Source of the DNA: Streptomyces sp. NBC_01439
GTDB taxonomy: Bacteria > Actinomycetota > Actinomycetes > Streptomycetales > Streptomycetaceae
Reading direction: 5' to 3'
DNA length: 64,000 nt
NCBI RefSeq assembly: GCF_036227605.1
Contig: NZ_CP109487.1
Coordinates: 2,852,001 to 2,916,000 of the forward strand
Part shown: one piece after another, positions 24,623-33,181 of the stretch
How the letters are laid out: the number at the start of each line of letters is the position of its first letter
How positions within the stretch are numbered: position 1 is the first letter of the stretch
Made by a program: the position numbers and the translations under genes
The notes under the pieces: generated by a model
Databases searched by the model: none
What the model saw: the letters and a program-made list of their open reading frames with translations, nothing else
Told to the model about the DNA's origin: nothing

Positions 24623-25873
24623 TCACAAAGGAAGAGTGACACGCATCACGAGGCCACCGCCCTCCCGCGGCATCGCTTGGATCCTGCCGCCGTGTGCGCG
24701 CGCCACGGAGCGCGCGATCGACAGGCCCAGCCCGACACCCTTGTCACTGCCCGTGCGCTCCGTACGCAGCCGCCTGAAGGGCTCGAAGAGGTTGTCCACC
24801 TCGTACGCGGGAACAACGGGACCCGTGTTCGATACCAGGAGGACCGCCTGATCGTGCTGGGCCTCGGTGACCACCTCCACCCAGCCGTCCTCCGGCACGT
24901 TGTACCGGACGGCGTTCTGCACCAGGTTGAGCGCGATCCGCTCCAGCAGCACCCCGTTGCCCTGCACCACGGCCGGTGCGCGCTCGCCGCGGATCTCCAC
25001 GCCCTTCGTCTCGGCCTCGCCGCGCACCTGGTCGACGGCGCGCGAGGCGACCTCCGCCAGGTCCACCGGCTTGCGCTCGACGATCTGGTTCTCGCTGCGG
25101 GCCAGCAGCAGCAGGCCCTCGACCAGCTGCTCGCTGCGCTCGTTGGTGGCCAGCAGGGTCTTCCCGAGCTGCTGGAGCTCGACCGGGGCCCCGGGATCGG
25201 AGAGGTGGACCTCCAGCAGCGTCCGGTTGATCGCGAGCGGGGTCCGCAGCTCGTGCGAGGCGTTCGCGACGAACCGCTGCTGGGCCGTGAAGGCCCGCTC
25301 CAGCCGGTCGAGCATCTCGTCGAAGGTGTCGGCGAGCTCCTTGAGCTCGTCGTCCGGCCCGTCCAGCTCGATCCGTCGGGTCAGGTCGGAGCCGACCACC
25401 CGGCGCGCGGTCCGGGTGATCTTGCCGAGCGGGGAGAGCACCCGGCCGGCCATCGCGTAGCCGAAGGCGAAGGCGATGATGCTCAGGCCCAGCAGGGCCA
25501 TGAGCGACCGGCTCAGCAGGTCGTCCAGGGCGTGCCGGCGCTGCTCGAGGACGCACTGGTTGACCGCCGCGTTGAACTGCTCGGGCTCCAGCGGGCCTCC
25601 CATGACACCCGGGCAGTTGGTACTGGAGACCTTGACCTGGCCGCCGACGATCTGGAACGGCAGCGCATTGCCCTGCCGCAGCGCCTGCGCCGCCAGTAGG
25701 TAGATGATCGACAGCAACAAGATGCCGGCGATCAGGAACATCCCGCCGTACAGCAGCGTGAGCCGTATCCGGATGGTCGGCCGCAGCCACGGGAAGGGAC
25801 CCTCGGGCTGGCCGGGGTCCCATGTCGGTTTCGGTGGCGCCGCCGGTGGCGCCGGGGTGGTCGCCATGCGCAT
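24623..25873 (-). CDS. cutS: CutS sensor histidine kinase
   Basis: 416 aa (or 414 from the second ATG). A proline-rich N-terminus, a first membrane segment (LLYGGMFLIAGILLLSIIYLLAA), a ~75-residue extracytoplasmic sensor domain with two cysteines (TNCPG and NQCVLEQ), a second membrane segment, HAMP, HisKA (NASHELRTPLAINRTLLE) and HATPase (NLVQNAVRYN, DKGVGLGLSIARS). The CutRS pair is conserved across Streptomyces and affects secondary metabolism and, in reported work, secretion stress. The paired cysteines fit a redox or folding sensor. The start overlaps the cutR stop (TGATG). Confidence 0.93.
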   Translation of the reverse strand: MRMATTPAPPAAPPKPTWDPGQPEGPFPWLRPTIRIRLTLLYGGMFLIAGILLLSIIYLLAAQALRQGNALPFQIVGGQVKVSSTNCPGVMGGPLEPEQFNAAVNQCVLEQRRHALDDLLSRSLMALLGLSIIAFAFGYAMAGRVLSPLGKITRTARRVVGSDLTRRIELDGPDDELKELADTFDEMLDRLERAFTAQQRFVANASHELRTPLAINRTLLEVHLSDPGAPVELQQLGKTLLATNERSEQLVEGLLLLARSENQIVERKPVDLAEVASRAVDQVRGEAETKGVEIRGERAPAVVQGNGVLLERIALNLVQNAVRYNVPEDGWVEVVTEAQHDQAVLLVSNTGPVVPAYEVDNLFEPFRRLRTERTGSDKGVGLGLSIARSVARAHGGRIQAMPREGGGLVMRVTLPL

Positions 25874-26526
25874 CAGATCCGGTATCCGGAGCCGGGCACG
25901 GTCACGATGACGGGCGGCTCACCCAGCTTGCGGCGCAGGGTCATCACGGTCACCCGGACGACGTTGGTGAAGGGGTCGGTGTTCTCGTCCCAGGCCTTCT
26001 CCAGCAGCTGCTCGGCGGAGACGACGGTCCCCTCGCTGCGCATGAGCACCTCCAGCACCGCGAACTCCTTCGGTGCCAGCTGGACCTCCTTGCCCTCGCG
26101 GAACACTTCCCTCCGGTTCGGGTCCAGCTTGATGCCGGCCCGCTCCAGTACGGGCGGCAGCGCGACCGTGGTGCGCCGCCCGAGCGCCCGTACGCGGGCG
26201 GTCAGCTCGGTGAAGGCGAAGGGCTTGGGCAGGTAGTCGTCCGCACCGAGCTCCAGCCCCTGCACCCGGTCGCTGACGTCGCCGGAGGCGGTGAGCATCA
26301 GCACGCGGGTGGGCATGCCGAGCTCGACGATCTTCCGGCACACGTCGTCACCGTGCACGAGCGGGAGGTCCCGGTCGAGCACGACCACGTCGTAGTCGTT
26401 CACGCCGACCCGCTCCAGGGCGGCGGCGCCGTCGTACACGACGTCCACGGCCATGGCCTCCCGGCGTAGTCCGGTGGCCACCGCATCGGCGAGCAGTTGC
26501 TCGTCCTCGACGACGAGTACGCGCAC
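25873..26526 (-). CDS. cutR: CutR response regulator
   Basis: 217 aa from GTG 26526, preceded by GGAAGG at good spacing. Receiver with VVEDEQLL and phospho-acceptor Asp51 (YDVVVLDRDLP), then an OmpR/PhoB winged helix (KEVQLAPKEFAVLEVLMRSEGTVVSAEQLLEKAW ... VVRVTVMTLRRKL). Overlaps cutS by one base. It starts in the region divergent from the 59-aa gene at 26772. Confidence 0.93.
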   Translation of the reverse strand: MRVLVVEDEQLLADAVATGLRREAMAVDVVYDGAAALERVGVNDYDVVVLDRDLPLVHGDDVCRKIVELGMPTRVLMLTASGDVSDRVQGLELGADDYLPKPFAFTELTARVRALGRRTTVALPPVLERAGIKLDPNRREVFREGKEVQLAPKEFAVLEVLMRSEGTVVSAEQLLEKAWDENTDPFTNVVRVTVMTLRRKLGEPPVIVTVPGSGYRI

Positions 26527-26771
26527 GTCGTTTCCTTCCTCCGAGCCCAGAAGGGCACACGTGTATTGCGTCGCCCATCCTGCCCGTTTCGGCCATAAAC
26601 CGGCTGTAAGGCGGCTCGTGGAGGGGCTGACGGGGCGCAAGTGAGGATTCCCTGGCCCCGTGAGGTTTCTGGGCCCGGGGCGCAGGGGAGGACGAGATCA
26701 CACCCCATCCACTCCCTGACGGCGGAGAGCCACGTTCCGCCGCCGACCCACGAAGAGGGGGCGAACCCATC

Positions 26772-26951
26772 ATGGACGCATTCACCGCGGGTCTCCTGCA
26801 GCGCATCAGGACCACGCAGTCGGACCTCAGGCACGCCCGCGAGACGGGCGACGACTTCCTCGCGGAAGTGGAACTGGCGGAGCTGGAGGACCTCCAGCGC
26901 CTGGCCGCCGAACACGGTGTCCCGGTCTCGGCCGCCGTGCCCGCCTGCTGA
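26772..26951 (+). CDS. Conserved-looking 59-aa protein
   Basis: ATG 26772 with GAGGGGG about 11 bases upstream. The product is MDAFTAGLLQRIRTTQSDLR... followed by an acidic helix ETGDDFLAEVELAELEDLQRLAAEHGV, and ends at TGA 26949-26951. Codons show the G/C third-position bias of real genes here. It is predicted as one or two amphipathic helices, cytoplasmic, with no known domain. It is divergent from cutR with a ~245-bp gap. Function unknown. Confidence 0.72.
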   Translation: MDAFTAGLLQRIRTTQSDLRHARETGDDFLAEVELAELEDLQRLAAEHGVPVSAAVPAC

Positions 26952-26979
26952 TCCCCCGATCGGCCGGCCCGCCCTTCCC

Positions 26980-27079
26980 GCACGACTCCGCACGACCCCT
27001 GCACGCATCCTGCTTCCGCACGGCCTCTGCAAGATCCCTGCACGACCCTTGCGCGACTCCTGCAAGACCTCTGCACGAC
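26980..27079. repeat. Imperfect ~11-bp tandem repeat (consensus GCACGACCCCT)
   Basis: About nine imperfect copies follow each other with an 11-base period (GCACGACCCCT, GCACGCATCCT, GCACGGCCTCT, GCAAGATCCCT, GCACGACCCTT, GCGCGACTCCT, GCAAGACCTCT and partial units). It fills the space between the small gene and a terminator. Confidence 0.7.
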
Positions 27080-27119
27080 GTGGACCCCGGACGCCCGAGC
27101 GGGCATCCGGGGTCCACGT
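27078..27119. terminator. Bidirectional terminator
   Basis: ACGTGGACCCCGGA (27078-27091) pairs with TCCGGGGTCCACGT (27106-27119); a GCCC/GGGC inner stem lies between. It separates the plus-strand small gene from the minus-strand monophosphatase ending at 27140. Confidence 0.75.
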
Positions 27120-27139
27120 GCTTTCAGTCGTGCGTGCTT

Positions 27140-27943
27140 TCAGTCGTGCCAGGCTCCGGACTCCTCCAGCAGCGGCTGCAGCGAGGCGAACACGGCCGGC
27201 GTGGCGGCCAGGGTCAGCTCGCCCGAGGCCGGCTCGCCCGGACGGCCCCCGGTCAGGGCCCCGGCCTCGCGGGCGATCAGGTCACCGGCGGCCAGGTCCC
27301 ACGGGTTCAGTCCCCGCTCGTAGTACCCGTCCAGCCGCCCGGCGGCCACGTCGCACAGGTCCAGCGCCGCCGACCCGCCCCGCCGGACGTCCCGCACCAG
27401 CGGGATGATCCGCGCCGCGACCTCGGCCTGGTGGGCCCGCCTGGTCTGGACGTACGCGAAGCCGGTCCCGAGCAGCGCCTGGTCCAGCGGCGCCGCCGAC
27501 CGGCAGGCGAGGCGCGTCGTCCCCAACCACGCCCCGCCGCCGAGCACCGCGTGGTAGGTCTCCCCGCGCATCGGGGCCGCCACCACGCCCACCACGCTCT
27601 CGCCGCCGTACTCGGCCGCGATGGACACGCCCCAGCTCGGGAGCCCGTAGAGGTAGTTCACGGTGCCGTCCAGTGGATCGACGATCCAGCGCACCCCGCT
27701 CGTTCCCGGGGCGTCCGCGCCCTCTTCGCCCAGCAGCCCGTCCTCGGGACGCCGCTCGGCGAGGATGCCGGTGATCAGCTTCTCCGCCGCGATGTCCATC
27801 TCGGTCACCACGTCGATCGGGCTGGTCTTCGTCGCCGCCACCGCCAGATCGGCCGGTCGGCCGTCGCGCAGCAGGGCCCCGGCCCGCCGGGCGGCCTCCA
27901 GGCCCACTTCCAGCAGTTCGGCCTTCAGCTCGTCAGAGATCAC
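27140..27943 (-). CDS. Inositol-monophosphatase family phosphatase
   Basis: 267 aa from GTG 27943 (GGGAG upstream at normal spacing). Metal-binding motifs of the family are complete: LLGEEGAD, WIVDPLDGTVNYLYG and NPWDLAAGDLIAREAGA. Substrates in this family include inositol phosphates, PAP and fructose-bisphosphate; the order of residues fits a general SuhB/IMPase. It lies 11 bp after cpfC on the same strand, so the two are probably co-transcribed. Confidence 0.9.
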   Translation of the reverse strand: MISDELKAELLEVGLEAARRAGALLRDGRPADLAVAATKTSPIDVVTEMDIAAEKLITGILAERRPEDGLLGEEGADAPGTSGVRWIVDPLDGTVNYLYGLPSWGVSIAAEYGGESVVGVVAAPMRGETYHAVLGGGAWLGTTRLACRSAAPLDQALLGTGFAYVQTRRAHQAEVAARIIPLVRDVRRGGSAALDLCDVAAGRLDGYYERGLNPWDLAAGDLIAREAGALTGGRPGEPASGELTLAATPAVFASLQPLLEESGAWHD

Positions 27944-27954
27944 GGTCCCACTCC

Positions 27955-29109
27955 CTACGCGTACGGACTGTCCACGCCCGCGGCCGCCGGCCGGGGGCCC
28001 CGCGCCGGGCAGCAGCCCACCGCGCACAGGTCATGACTCTGGCCCAGCGTGCCGACCCAGCACTCCGCGGCCGGCTCCCCGCGCTCCTTGGCGGCCCGCT
28101 CCAGCACCAGCTCCCGGACGGCACCGGCGAAGCGCGGATCGGCGCCGACGGTCGCGGACCGCCGCACGGGCAGGCCCAGCTCGGCCGCCTTCGCGGTGGC
28201 CTCGGTGTCCAGGTCGTAGAGGACTTCCATGTGGTCGGAGACGAAGCCGATGGGCACCATGACGACGGCGGGCGCCCCGGCCGCGTGCAGGGCCTCCAGG
28301 TGGTCGCAGATGTCCGGCTCCAGCCACGGGATGTGCGGGGCGCCGCTGCGGGACTGGTAGACGAGCTCCCAGGGGTGCGCGACCCCGGTCCGGGCGGCCA
28401 CCTCGTCCGCGATCACCCGGGCGACGTCGAGGTGCTGCTTGACGTACGCCCCGCCCTGGCCGTCCTCGGTGTGGTCCTCGACCGGACCGGAGGTGTCCGC
28501 GGCGGCGGTCGGGATGGAGTGGGTGGTGAAGGCGAGGCGCGCGCCGGAGCGCACCTCCGCGGGCAGGGCGGCGAGCGAGGCCACCACCCCGTCGATCATG
28601 GGCTCCACGAAGCCGGGGTGGTTGAAGTAGTGGCGCAGCTTGTCGACCCGCGGCAGCTCCACGCCCTCCTCGGCGAGGGCGGCCAGCGCGTCGGCGAGGT
28701 TCTCGCGGTACTGGCGGCAGCCCGAGTACGAGGCGTACGCGCTGGTCGCGAGCACCGCGATGCGGCGGCGCCCGTCGGCGGCCATCTCCCGCAGCACGTC
28801 GGTCAGGTACGGGGCCCAGTTGCGGTTGCCCCAGTAGACCGGCAGGTCCAGGCCGTGCCCGGCGAAGTCCCCCCGCAGCGCGTCCAACAGCTCGCGGTTC
28901 TGCCCGTTGATCGGGCTGACCCCGCCGAATCCGAAGTAGTGCTGCCCGACCTCCTTGAGCCGCTCGCGCGGGATGCCCCGCCCGCGCGTGACGTTCTCCA
29001 GGAAGGGCACCACGTCGTCGGGTCCCTCGGGGCCGCCGAAGGACAGCAGCAAGAGGGCGTCGTAAGGGGCGGCGGAGCCGCCGTCGGGGGCACGGAGCTG
29101 GTCTGACAT
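27955..29109 (-). CDS. cpfC: Coproporphyrin III ferrochelatase
   Basis: 384 aa from ATG 29109. Inserts iron into coproporphyrin III in the coproporphyrin-dependent haem pathway of Gram-positives. Family motifs: [34 protein letters not shown], the catalytic-His segment [10 protein letters not shown] and the acidic [11 protein letters not shown]. The cysteine in YSGCRQY and the C-terminal cluster CAVGCC fit the four [2Fe-2S] ligands typical of actinobacterial enzymes. Upstream lies an iron-box-like palindrome shared with the divergent MFS gene. Confidence 0.93.
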   Translation of the reverse strand: MSDQLRAPDGGSAAPYDALLLLSFGGPEGPDDVVPFLENVTRGRGIPRERLKEVGQHYFGFGGVSPINGQNRELLDALRGDFAGHGLDLPVYWGNRNWAPYLTDVLREMAADGRRRIAVLATSAYASYSGCRQYRENLADALAALAEEGVELPRVDKLRHYFNHPGFVEPMIDGVVASLAALPAEVRSGARLAFTTHSIPTAAADTSGPVEDHTEDGQGGAYVKQHLDVARVIADEVAARTGVAHPWELVYQSRSGAPHIPWLEPDICDHLEALHAAGAPAVVMVPIGFVSDHMEVLYDLDTEATAKAAELGLPVRRSATVGADPRFAGAVRELVLERAAKERGEPAAECWVGTLGQSHDLCAVGCCPARGPRPAAAGVDSPYA

Positions 29110-29181
29110 GCCTCGAATCCTGCCACCCCGACGTCCTCGCCCCGGCAACGGACCCGGCCCGTCCCACACCTCGGACGCCAG

Positions 29182-29197
29182 GTAAGGTCACCCTTAC
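29182..29197. promoter_or_regulatory. Iron-box-like (DmdR/DtxR-type) palindrome
   Basis: GTAAGG-TCAC-CCTTAC, preceded by AG, resembles the DmdR1 iron box (consensus close to TTAGGTTAGGCTCACCTAA). It lies between cpfC (starts 29109, minus) and the MFS gene (starts 29285, plus). Confidence 0.55.
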
Positions 29198-29284
29198 TTC
29201 CTGTCGGTATTTTCCCCATGCGGGCGCCTTGTCGGCAGACGTAACCTGTGTGAGCCAACCACGTCCCTTACGGAGGGCACCACC

Positions 29285-30541
29285 TTGCCCAGTCCCTACC
29301 GCGCGATATTCGCGACCCCCGGCACCAAGGGGTTCACAGCCGCCGGCCTGCTGGGCCGGATGCCGCTGTCCATGGTGGGCATCGGTGTCCTCACGATGAT
29401 CACCGAGTTGGGCGGCAGCTACGCCCTCGCGGGCGGCATCACCGCCACCATCGCGCTGTCCGCCGCGGCCGTGGGCCCGCAGGTGTCCCGCCTGGTCGAC
29501 CAGTACGGGCAGCGGCGGGTGCTGCGCCCCGCCACCCTGACCGCGGCCGCCGCGGTGACCGGCCTGCTGGTCTCGGCGGCGAACGGCTGGCCGAGCTGGA
29601 CGCTCTTCGTCTTCGCCGTCGTCGCCGGATGCGTGCCCAGCGTCGGGTCGATGGTCCGGGCCCGCTGGACGGCCCTCTTCCGCGACACCCCCCAGCTGCA
29701 CACGGCCTACTCGTTCGAGTCCATCGTCGACGAGCTCTGCTTCATCGTGGGCCCGCCGCTGGCCGCCACCCTCTCGGCCGGCTGGTTCCCCGAGGCCGGC
29801 CCGGTGGTCGCCCTCGTCTTCCTCCTGACGGGCGTGTGGTGGCTGACGGCACTGACCACCACCGAGCCGGAGCCGCATCCGCACGAGGAGCACACGGACC
29901 GGTCCTCGGCGCTGCGCTCCCCCGGCCTGCAGGTCCTGGTGGCGACCTTCGTCGCGACCGGCGCGATCTTCGGCTCCGTGGACGTGGCCACCCTGGCCTT
30001 CGCCGCGGAGCACGGCAACAAGTCCCTCGGCGGGGTGTTCCTGGCGGTCTGGGCGTTCGGATCCTGCCTGGCCGGCATCGTCTTCGGCCTGCTGCACTTC
30101 AAGGGCAAGGCCGAACCCCGCTGGGTACTGGGCATCAGTGCGATGGCCGTGAGTATGATCCCCCTCCTACTGGCCGGGAACTTGCCGTTTCTGGCCGTGG
30201 CGCTCTTCGTCTCGGGCCTCGCCATCGCTCCCACGATGATCACCACGATGGCCCTGATCGAGGCGCACGTGCCACACGCGAAGCTGACCGAGGGCATGAC
30301 CTGGATCAGCACCGGCCTCGCGGTCGGAATCGCGCTCGGGTCCTCCGTGACCGGCTGGGTCGTCGACGCAGCCGGTGCGCAGACCGGGTACGTCGTCTCC
30401 GTATCGGCGGGGGTGGCCGCGGCGGCGGTTGCGTTCGCGGGATTCCGCCGGCTGACGAGGCCGGCGCAAGGGGAGGGACCAGCAATCGATGGGGACGGCG
30501 ACAGCAGGGCAGAGCAGCACGGAACGGACCGCGTGGCATAA
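29285..30541 (+). CDS. MFS transporter
   Basis: 418 aa from a TTG start with GGAGGG upstream. About 12 membrane segments; the cytoplasmic loop RLVDQYGQRRVLRPATL carries the MFS A-motif variant, and the central loop is histidine/glutamate-rich (EPEPHPHEEHTDRS). Resembles efflux MFS proteins with no assigned substrate. Its last 53 bases overlap the lactone-oxidase gene, and the shared promoter region has an iron-box-like site, so its expression may depend on iron. Confidence 0.85.
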   Translation: MPSPYRAIFATPGTKGFTAAGLLGRMPLSMVGIGVLTMITELGGSYALAGGITATIALSAAAVGPQVSRLVDQYGQRRVLRPATLTAAAAVTGLLVSAANGWPSWTLFVFAVVAGCVPSVGSMVRARWTALFRDTPQLHTAYSFESIVDELCFIVGPPLAATLSAGWFPEAGPVVALVFLLTGVWWLTALTTTEPEPHPHEEHTDRSSALRSPGLQVLVATFVATGAIFGSVDVATLAFAAEHGNKSLGGVFLAVWAFGSCLAGIVFGLLHFKGKAEPRWVLGISAMAVSMIPLLLAGNLPFLAVALFVSGLAIAPTMITTMALIEAHVPHAKLTEGMTWISTGLAVGIALGSSVTGWVVDAAGAQTGYVVSVSAGVAAAAVAFAGFRRLTRPAQGEGPAIDGDGDSRAEQHGTDRVA

Positions 30542-31820
30542 CTGGGCGGGCAACGTCACCGCCACACCGGCCCGCACGGTGACCCCGGCCTCGGTCGGGG
30601 AACTCCAGGAGGCGGTCCGCCGGGCCGCCGAGGACGGACTGCGGGTGAAGGCGGTCGGCACCGGCCACTCCTTCACCGCGGCCGCCGCGACCGACGGGGT
30701 GCTCGTACGCCCGCAGGCCCTGGCCGGGATCCGGTCGATCGACCGGGCCGCGGGCACCGTCACGGTGGCGGCGGGCACGGCCTTGAAGGACCTGAACCGG
30801 GCCCTGGCCCGGGAAGGCCTGTCGCTCACCAACATGGGCGACATCATGGAGCAGACGGTCTCCGGTGCCACCAGCACCGGCACCCACGGCACCGGCCGCG
30901 ACTCGGCCTCCATCGCCGCCCAGATCCGCGGCCTGGAACTGGTCACGGCCGACGGCCGGCTGCTGACCTGCTCCGAGAAGGAAAATCCCGAGGTCTTCGC
31001 GGCGGCCCGGGTCGGCATCGGCGCGCTCGGCATCGTCACCGCGATCACCTTCGCGGTGGAGCCCCTCTTCTTCCTGACCGCCCGGGAGGAGCCGATGGGC
31101 TTTGAGCGGGTGACGGCGGAGTTCGAGGAGCACTTCGCGGAGAACGAGCACTTCGAGTTCTACTGGTTCCCGCACACCGGCAACTGCAACACCAAGCGGA
31201 ACAACCGCAGCCAGGGCCCCGCCGCCCCACCCGGACGGGTGAGCGCCTGGGTCGAGGACGAGTTGCTCTCCAACGGCCTCTTCCAAGCCGTCAACTCGCT
31301 GGGCCGCGCGGTCCCGGCCACCATCCCCTCCATCGCCCGCCTGGCCAGCCGCGCCCTGTCGGCCCGCACGTACACGGACATCCCGTACAAGGTGTTCACC
31401 AGTCCGCGCCGGGTGCGCTTCGTGGAGATGGAGTACGCCCTCCCGCGCGAGCAGGTGGTCGAGGCGCTGCGGGAGCTTCGGGCGATGGTCGACCGCTCCA
31501 CGTTGCGGATCAGCTTCCCCGTGGAGGTGCGGACGGCCCCGGCGGACGACATCACGCTGTCGACGGCCTCCGGGCGCGACACGGCGTACATCGCGGTGCA
31601 CATGTACAAGGGCACCCCGTACCAGGCCTACTTCACGGCGGCCGAGCGCATCTTCACCGCGCACGGCGGGCGTCCGCACTGGGGCAAGGTGCACACGCGG
31701 GACGCGGGGTACTTCGCGGAGGCCTACCCGCGCTTCGGCGAGTTCACCGCGCTGCGCGACCGGCTCGACCCGGACCGGGTCTTCGGCAACGACTACCTGC
31801 GGCGCGTCCTGGGGGACTGA
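30489..31820 (+). CDS. FAD-linked D-arabinono-1,4-lactone oxidase-like enzyme
   Basis: 443 aa. N-terminal FAD-binding (VAO-type) domain with VKAVGTGHSFT, GTHGTGRDSASIAAQI and GIGALGIVT, followed by the ALO C-terminal domain ending GRPHWGKVHTRDAGYFAEAYPRFGEF ... RVFGNDYLRRVLG. The HWGK motif is the family active-site signature. Enzymes of this group oxidise sugar-acid lactones or sugars with O2 or another acceptor. The gene starts inside the preceding MFS gene (53-base overlap), implying coupling. A frameshift has to be considered but both frames are well conserved in pattern. Confidence 0.9.
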   Translation: MGTATAGQSSTERTAWHNWAGNVTATPARTVTPASVGELQEAVRRAAEDGLRVKAVGTGHSFTAAAATDGVLVRPQALAGIRSIDRAAGTVTVAAGTALKDLNRALAREGLSLTNMGDIMEQTVSGATSTGTHGTGRDSASIAAQIRGLELVTADGRLLTCSEKENPEVFAAARVGIGALGIVTAITFAVEPLFFLTAREEPMGFERVTAEFEEHFAENEHFEFYWFPHTGNCNTKRNNRSQGPAAPPGRVSAWVEDELLSNGLFQAVNSLGRAVPATIPSIARLASRALSARTYTDIPYKVFTSPRRVRFVEMEYALPREQVVEALRELRAMVDRSTLRISFPVEVRTAPADDITLSTASGRDTAYIAVHMYKGTPYQAYFTAAERIFTAHGGRPHWGKVHTRDAGYFAEAYPRFGEFTALRDRLDPDRVFGNDYLRRVLGD

Positions 31821-31827
31821 GCCGGGG

Positions 31828-32658
31828 TCAGGACGCGCTCGGCCGCACCGTCGGCGGCGGCGCGTCCGGACTGGGTGTCGGGGCCTGCGGGGCGGGGGCC
31901 GGGGCCGAGCTCGGGGCCTCCTTCGACGGGGAGGCACTGGGCGCCGGGTCGACGGAGGCCTCGGGGGTCCCGGAGCCGGAGGAGCTGGGTCCGGGGCTCG
32001 GGGCGCGGCCGCCGGACGACGGCGCGGGGCTCGGGGAGGTCCCGGTCCCGGGGCCGTTCCCGCTCTCCTCCTCGCCGCCCGGCTCGTCCCGGGGCGGGGC
32101 GGGGCGGTCCTGTCCCACCTTGCGGGTGCCGCCGGAGAAGAGGGTTCCGCCGTCGCTGCTGACGGAGGTGCCGGCCATCGCCTCGTAGGTGCCGAGGCCG
32201 CCGAGGGTGATGGCGAAGGTCAAGCCGGAGGCGACCGCGGTCCGCTTCCAGCCCCGAACCCGGGTGCCGTGCACGGTGGCCTCGCCGAACTCCCCGGTGG
32301 CGGGCCCCGCAACTCCCGGCCCCACCGCTCCCGGCCCCACAGCTCCCGGCCCCGCGGCGTCCGCGCCCGTCGACTCCGCGCGGGGCCGCGACGCCTGACG
32401 GGCCCCGGGCCGGGCGCCGCCCCGCAGCTGGTCGCCGGTACGTCGAAAGAGGTGCTGGATGACGGGCCCGCCCGCGGTGGCGACCACGCTGACCACGCCG
32501 GCTCCGAGGATGGTCCCGTAGACGCCCATCTTCGAGGCGAGCAGGGCCGCTGCGACGGTGGCGAGCGAGGAACCGGCGACCTGGGCCGCGCTCAGGTCGA
32601 GCTTCTCCTTCTCCGGTTCGCCCTCGACGTACCGCGTCACCTTCTGACCCATCGCCAT
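31828..32658 (-). CDS. Hypothetical membrane protein with proline/serine-rich C-terminus
   Basis: 276 aa. One hydrophobic stretch at ~25-70 (GSSLATVAAALLASKMGVYGTILGAGVVSVVATAGG), a linker with the repeat PGAVGPGAVGPGVAGPA, a second membrane segment (AVASGLTFAITLGGLGTYEAMAG) and then ~100 residues of Pro/Ser/Gly-rich, probably extracytoplasmic tail. The layout recalls small envelope proteins with wall-spanning tails. It is convergent with the lactone oxidase. No known function. Confidence 0.75.
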   Translation of the reverse strand: MAMGQKVTRYVEGEPEKEKLDLSAAQVAGSSLATVAAALLASKMGVYGTILGAGVVSVVATAGGPVIQHLFRRTGDQLRGGARPGARQASRPRAESTGADAAGPGAVGPGAVGPGVAGPATGEFGEATVHGTRVRGWKRTAVASGLTFAITLGGLGTYEAMAGTSVSSDGGTLFSGGTRKVGQDRPAPPRDEPGGEEESGNGPGTGTSPSPAPSSGGRAPSPGPSSSGSGTPEASVDPAPSASPSKEAPSSAPAPAPQAPTPSPDAPPPTVRPSAS

Positions 32659-33181
32659 CCCCGGTGTGTCGTGCCTCTCGCGCTTCTCCTCTTCCAGGAG
32701 TTACCGACCGCTGAGCGAAGCAGATAGTTCCGTTTCTGGTGATGATGTGAAGCAAGACACCCCAAAACGGACCACAGGTGCAGGGTCGGACCCGATCGAG
32801 GGCACGCCAACTCCCGCCGTCCGGGTAAAGTTCGGCGGCGCGGCGGTCCACCCAGGTGGCCCGAATGGAGTACTGTGGCGAGCCCTGGGGCCGTCCTTCC
32901 TTTCGGATGTCCGGACTCGGGAGAGGGGGCCGACGGATGGAACACGGCACTCGATGACCGGTGATGCCGCGGTATCGCACGGGCTCCTGATGCGCACAGT
33001 AACCATCCGGTCACTGTGCGTGCCCAACAGGTAACCGTGCCATAACGGCGATCAAGGGCGCATGCCCGACACGCCGGTTTAACTCGGCAAGGTTGTGGCA
33101 GGCTGCACCCGGGCAGGCCACACTCGACTAGCGGAAGCAGCGACGCACGTGACGTCGGCAGGCACCACCCGGGAGGTCCCC
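32659..33181. promoter_or_regulatory. Long intergenic region upstream of sepH
   Basis: About 520 bp divergent region without a supportable gene. It contains the promoter areas for the minus-strand membrane protein and for sepH. CGCACAGT (32993-33000) and ACTGTGCG (33013-33020) form an 8-bp inverted repeat with a 12-base spacer, and GCCGTCCGGGTAAAGTTCGGCGGC near 32817 is an imperfect repeat. Confidence 0.45.

Noticed and set aside
32666..33034. Plus-strand frame before sepH
   Set aside because: No RBS, mixed composition and overlap with the divergent promoter region.
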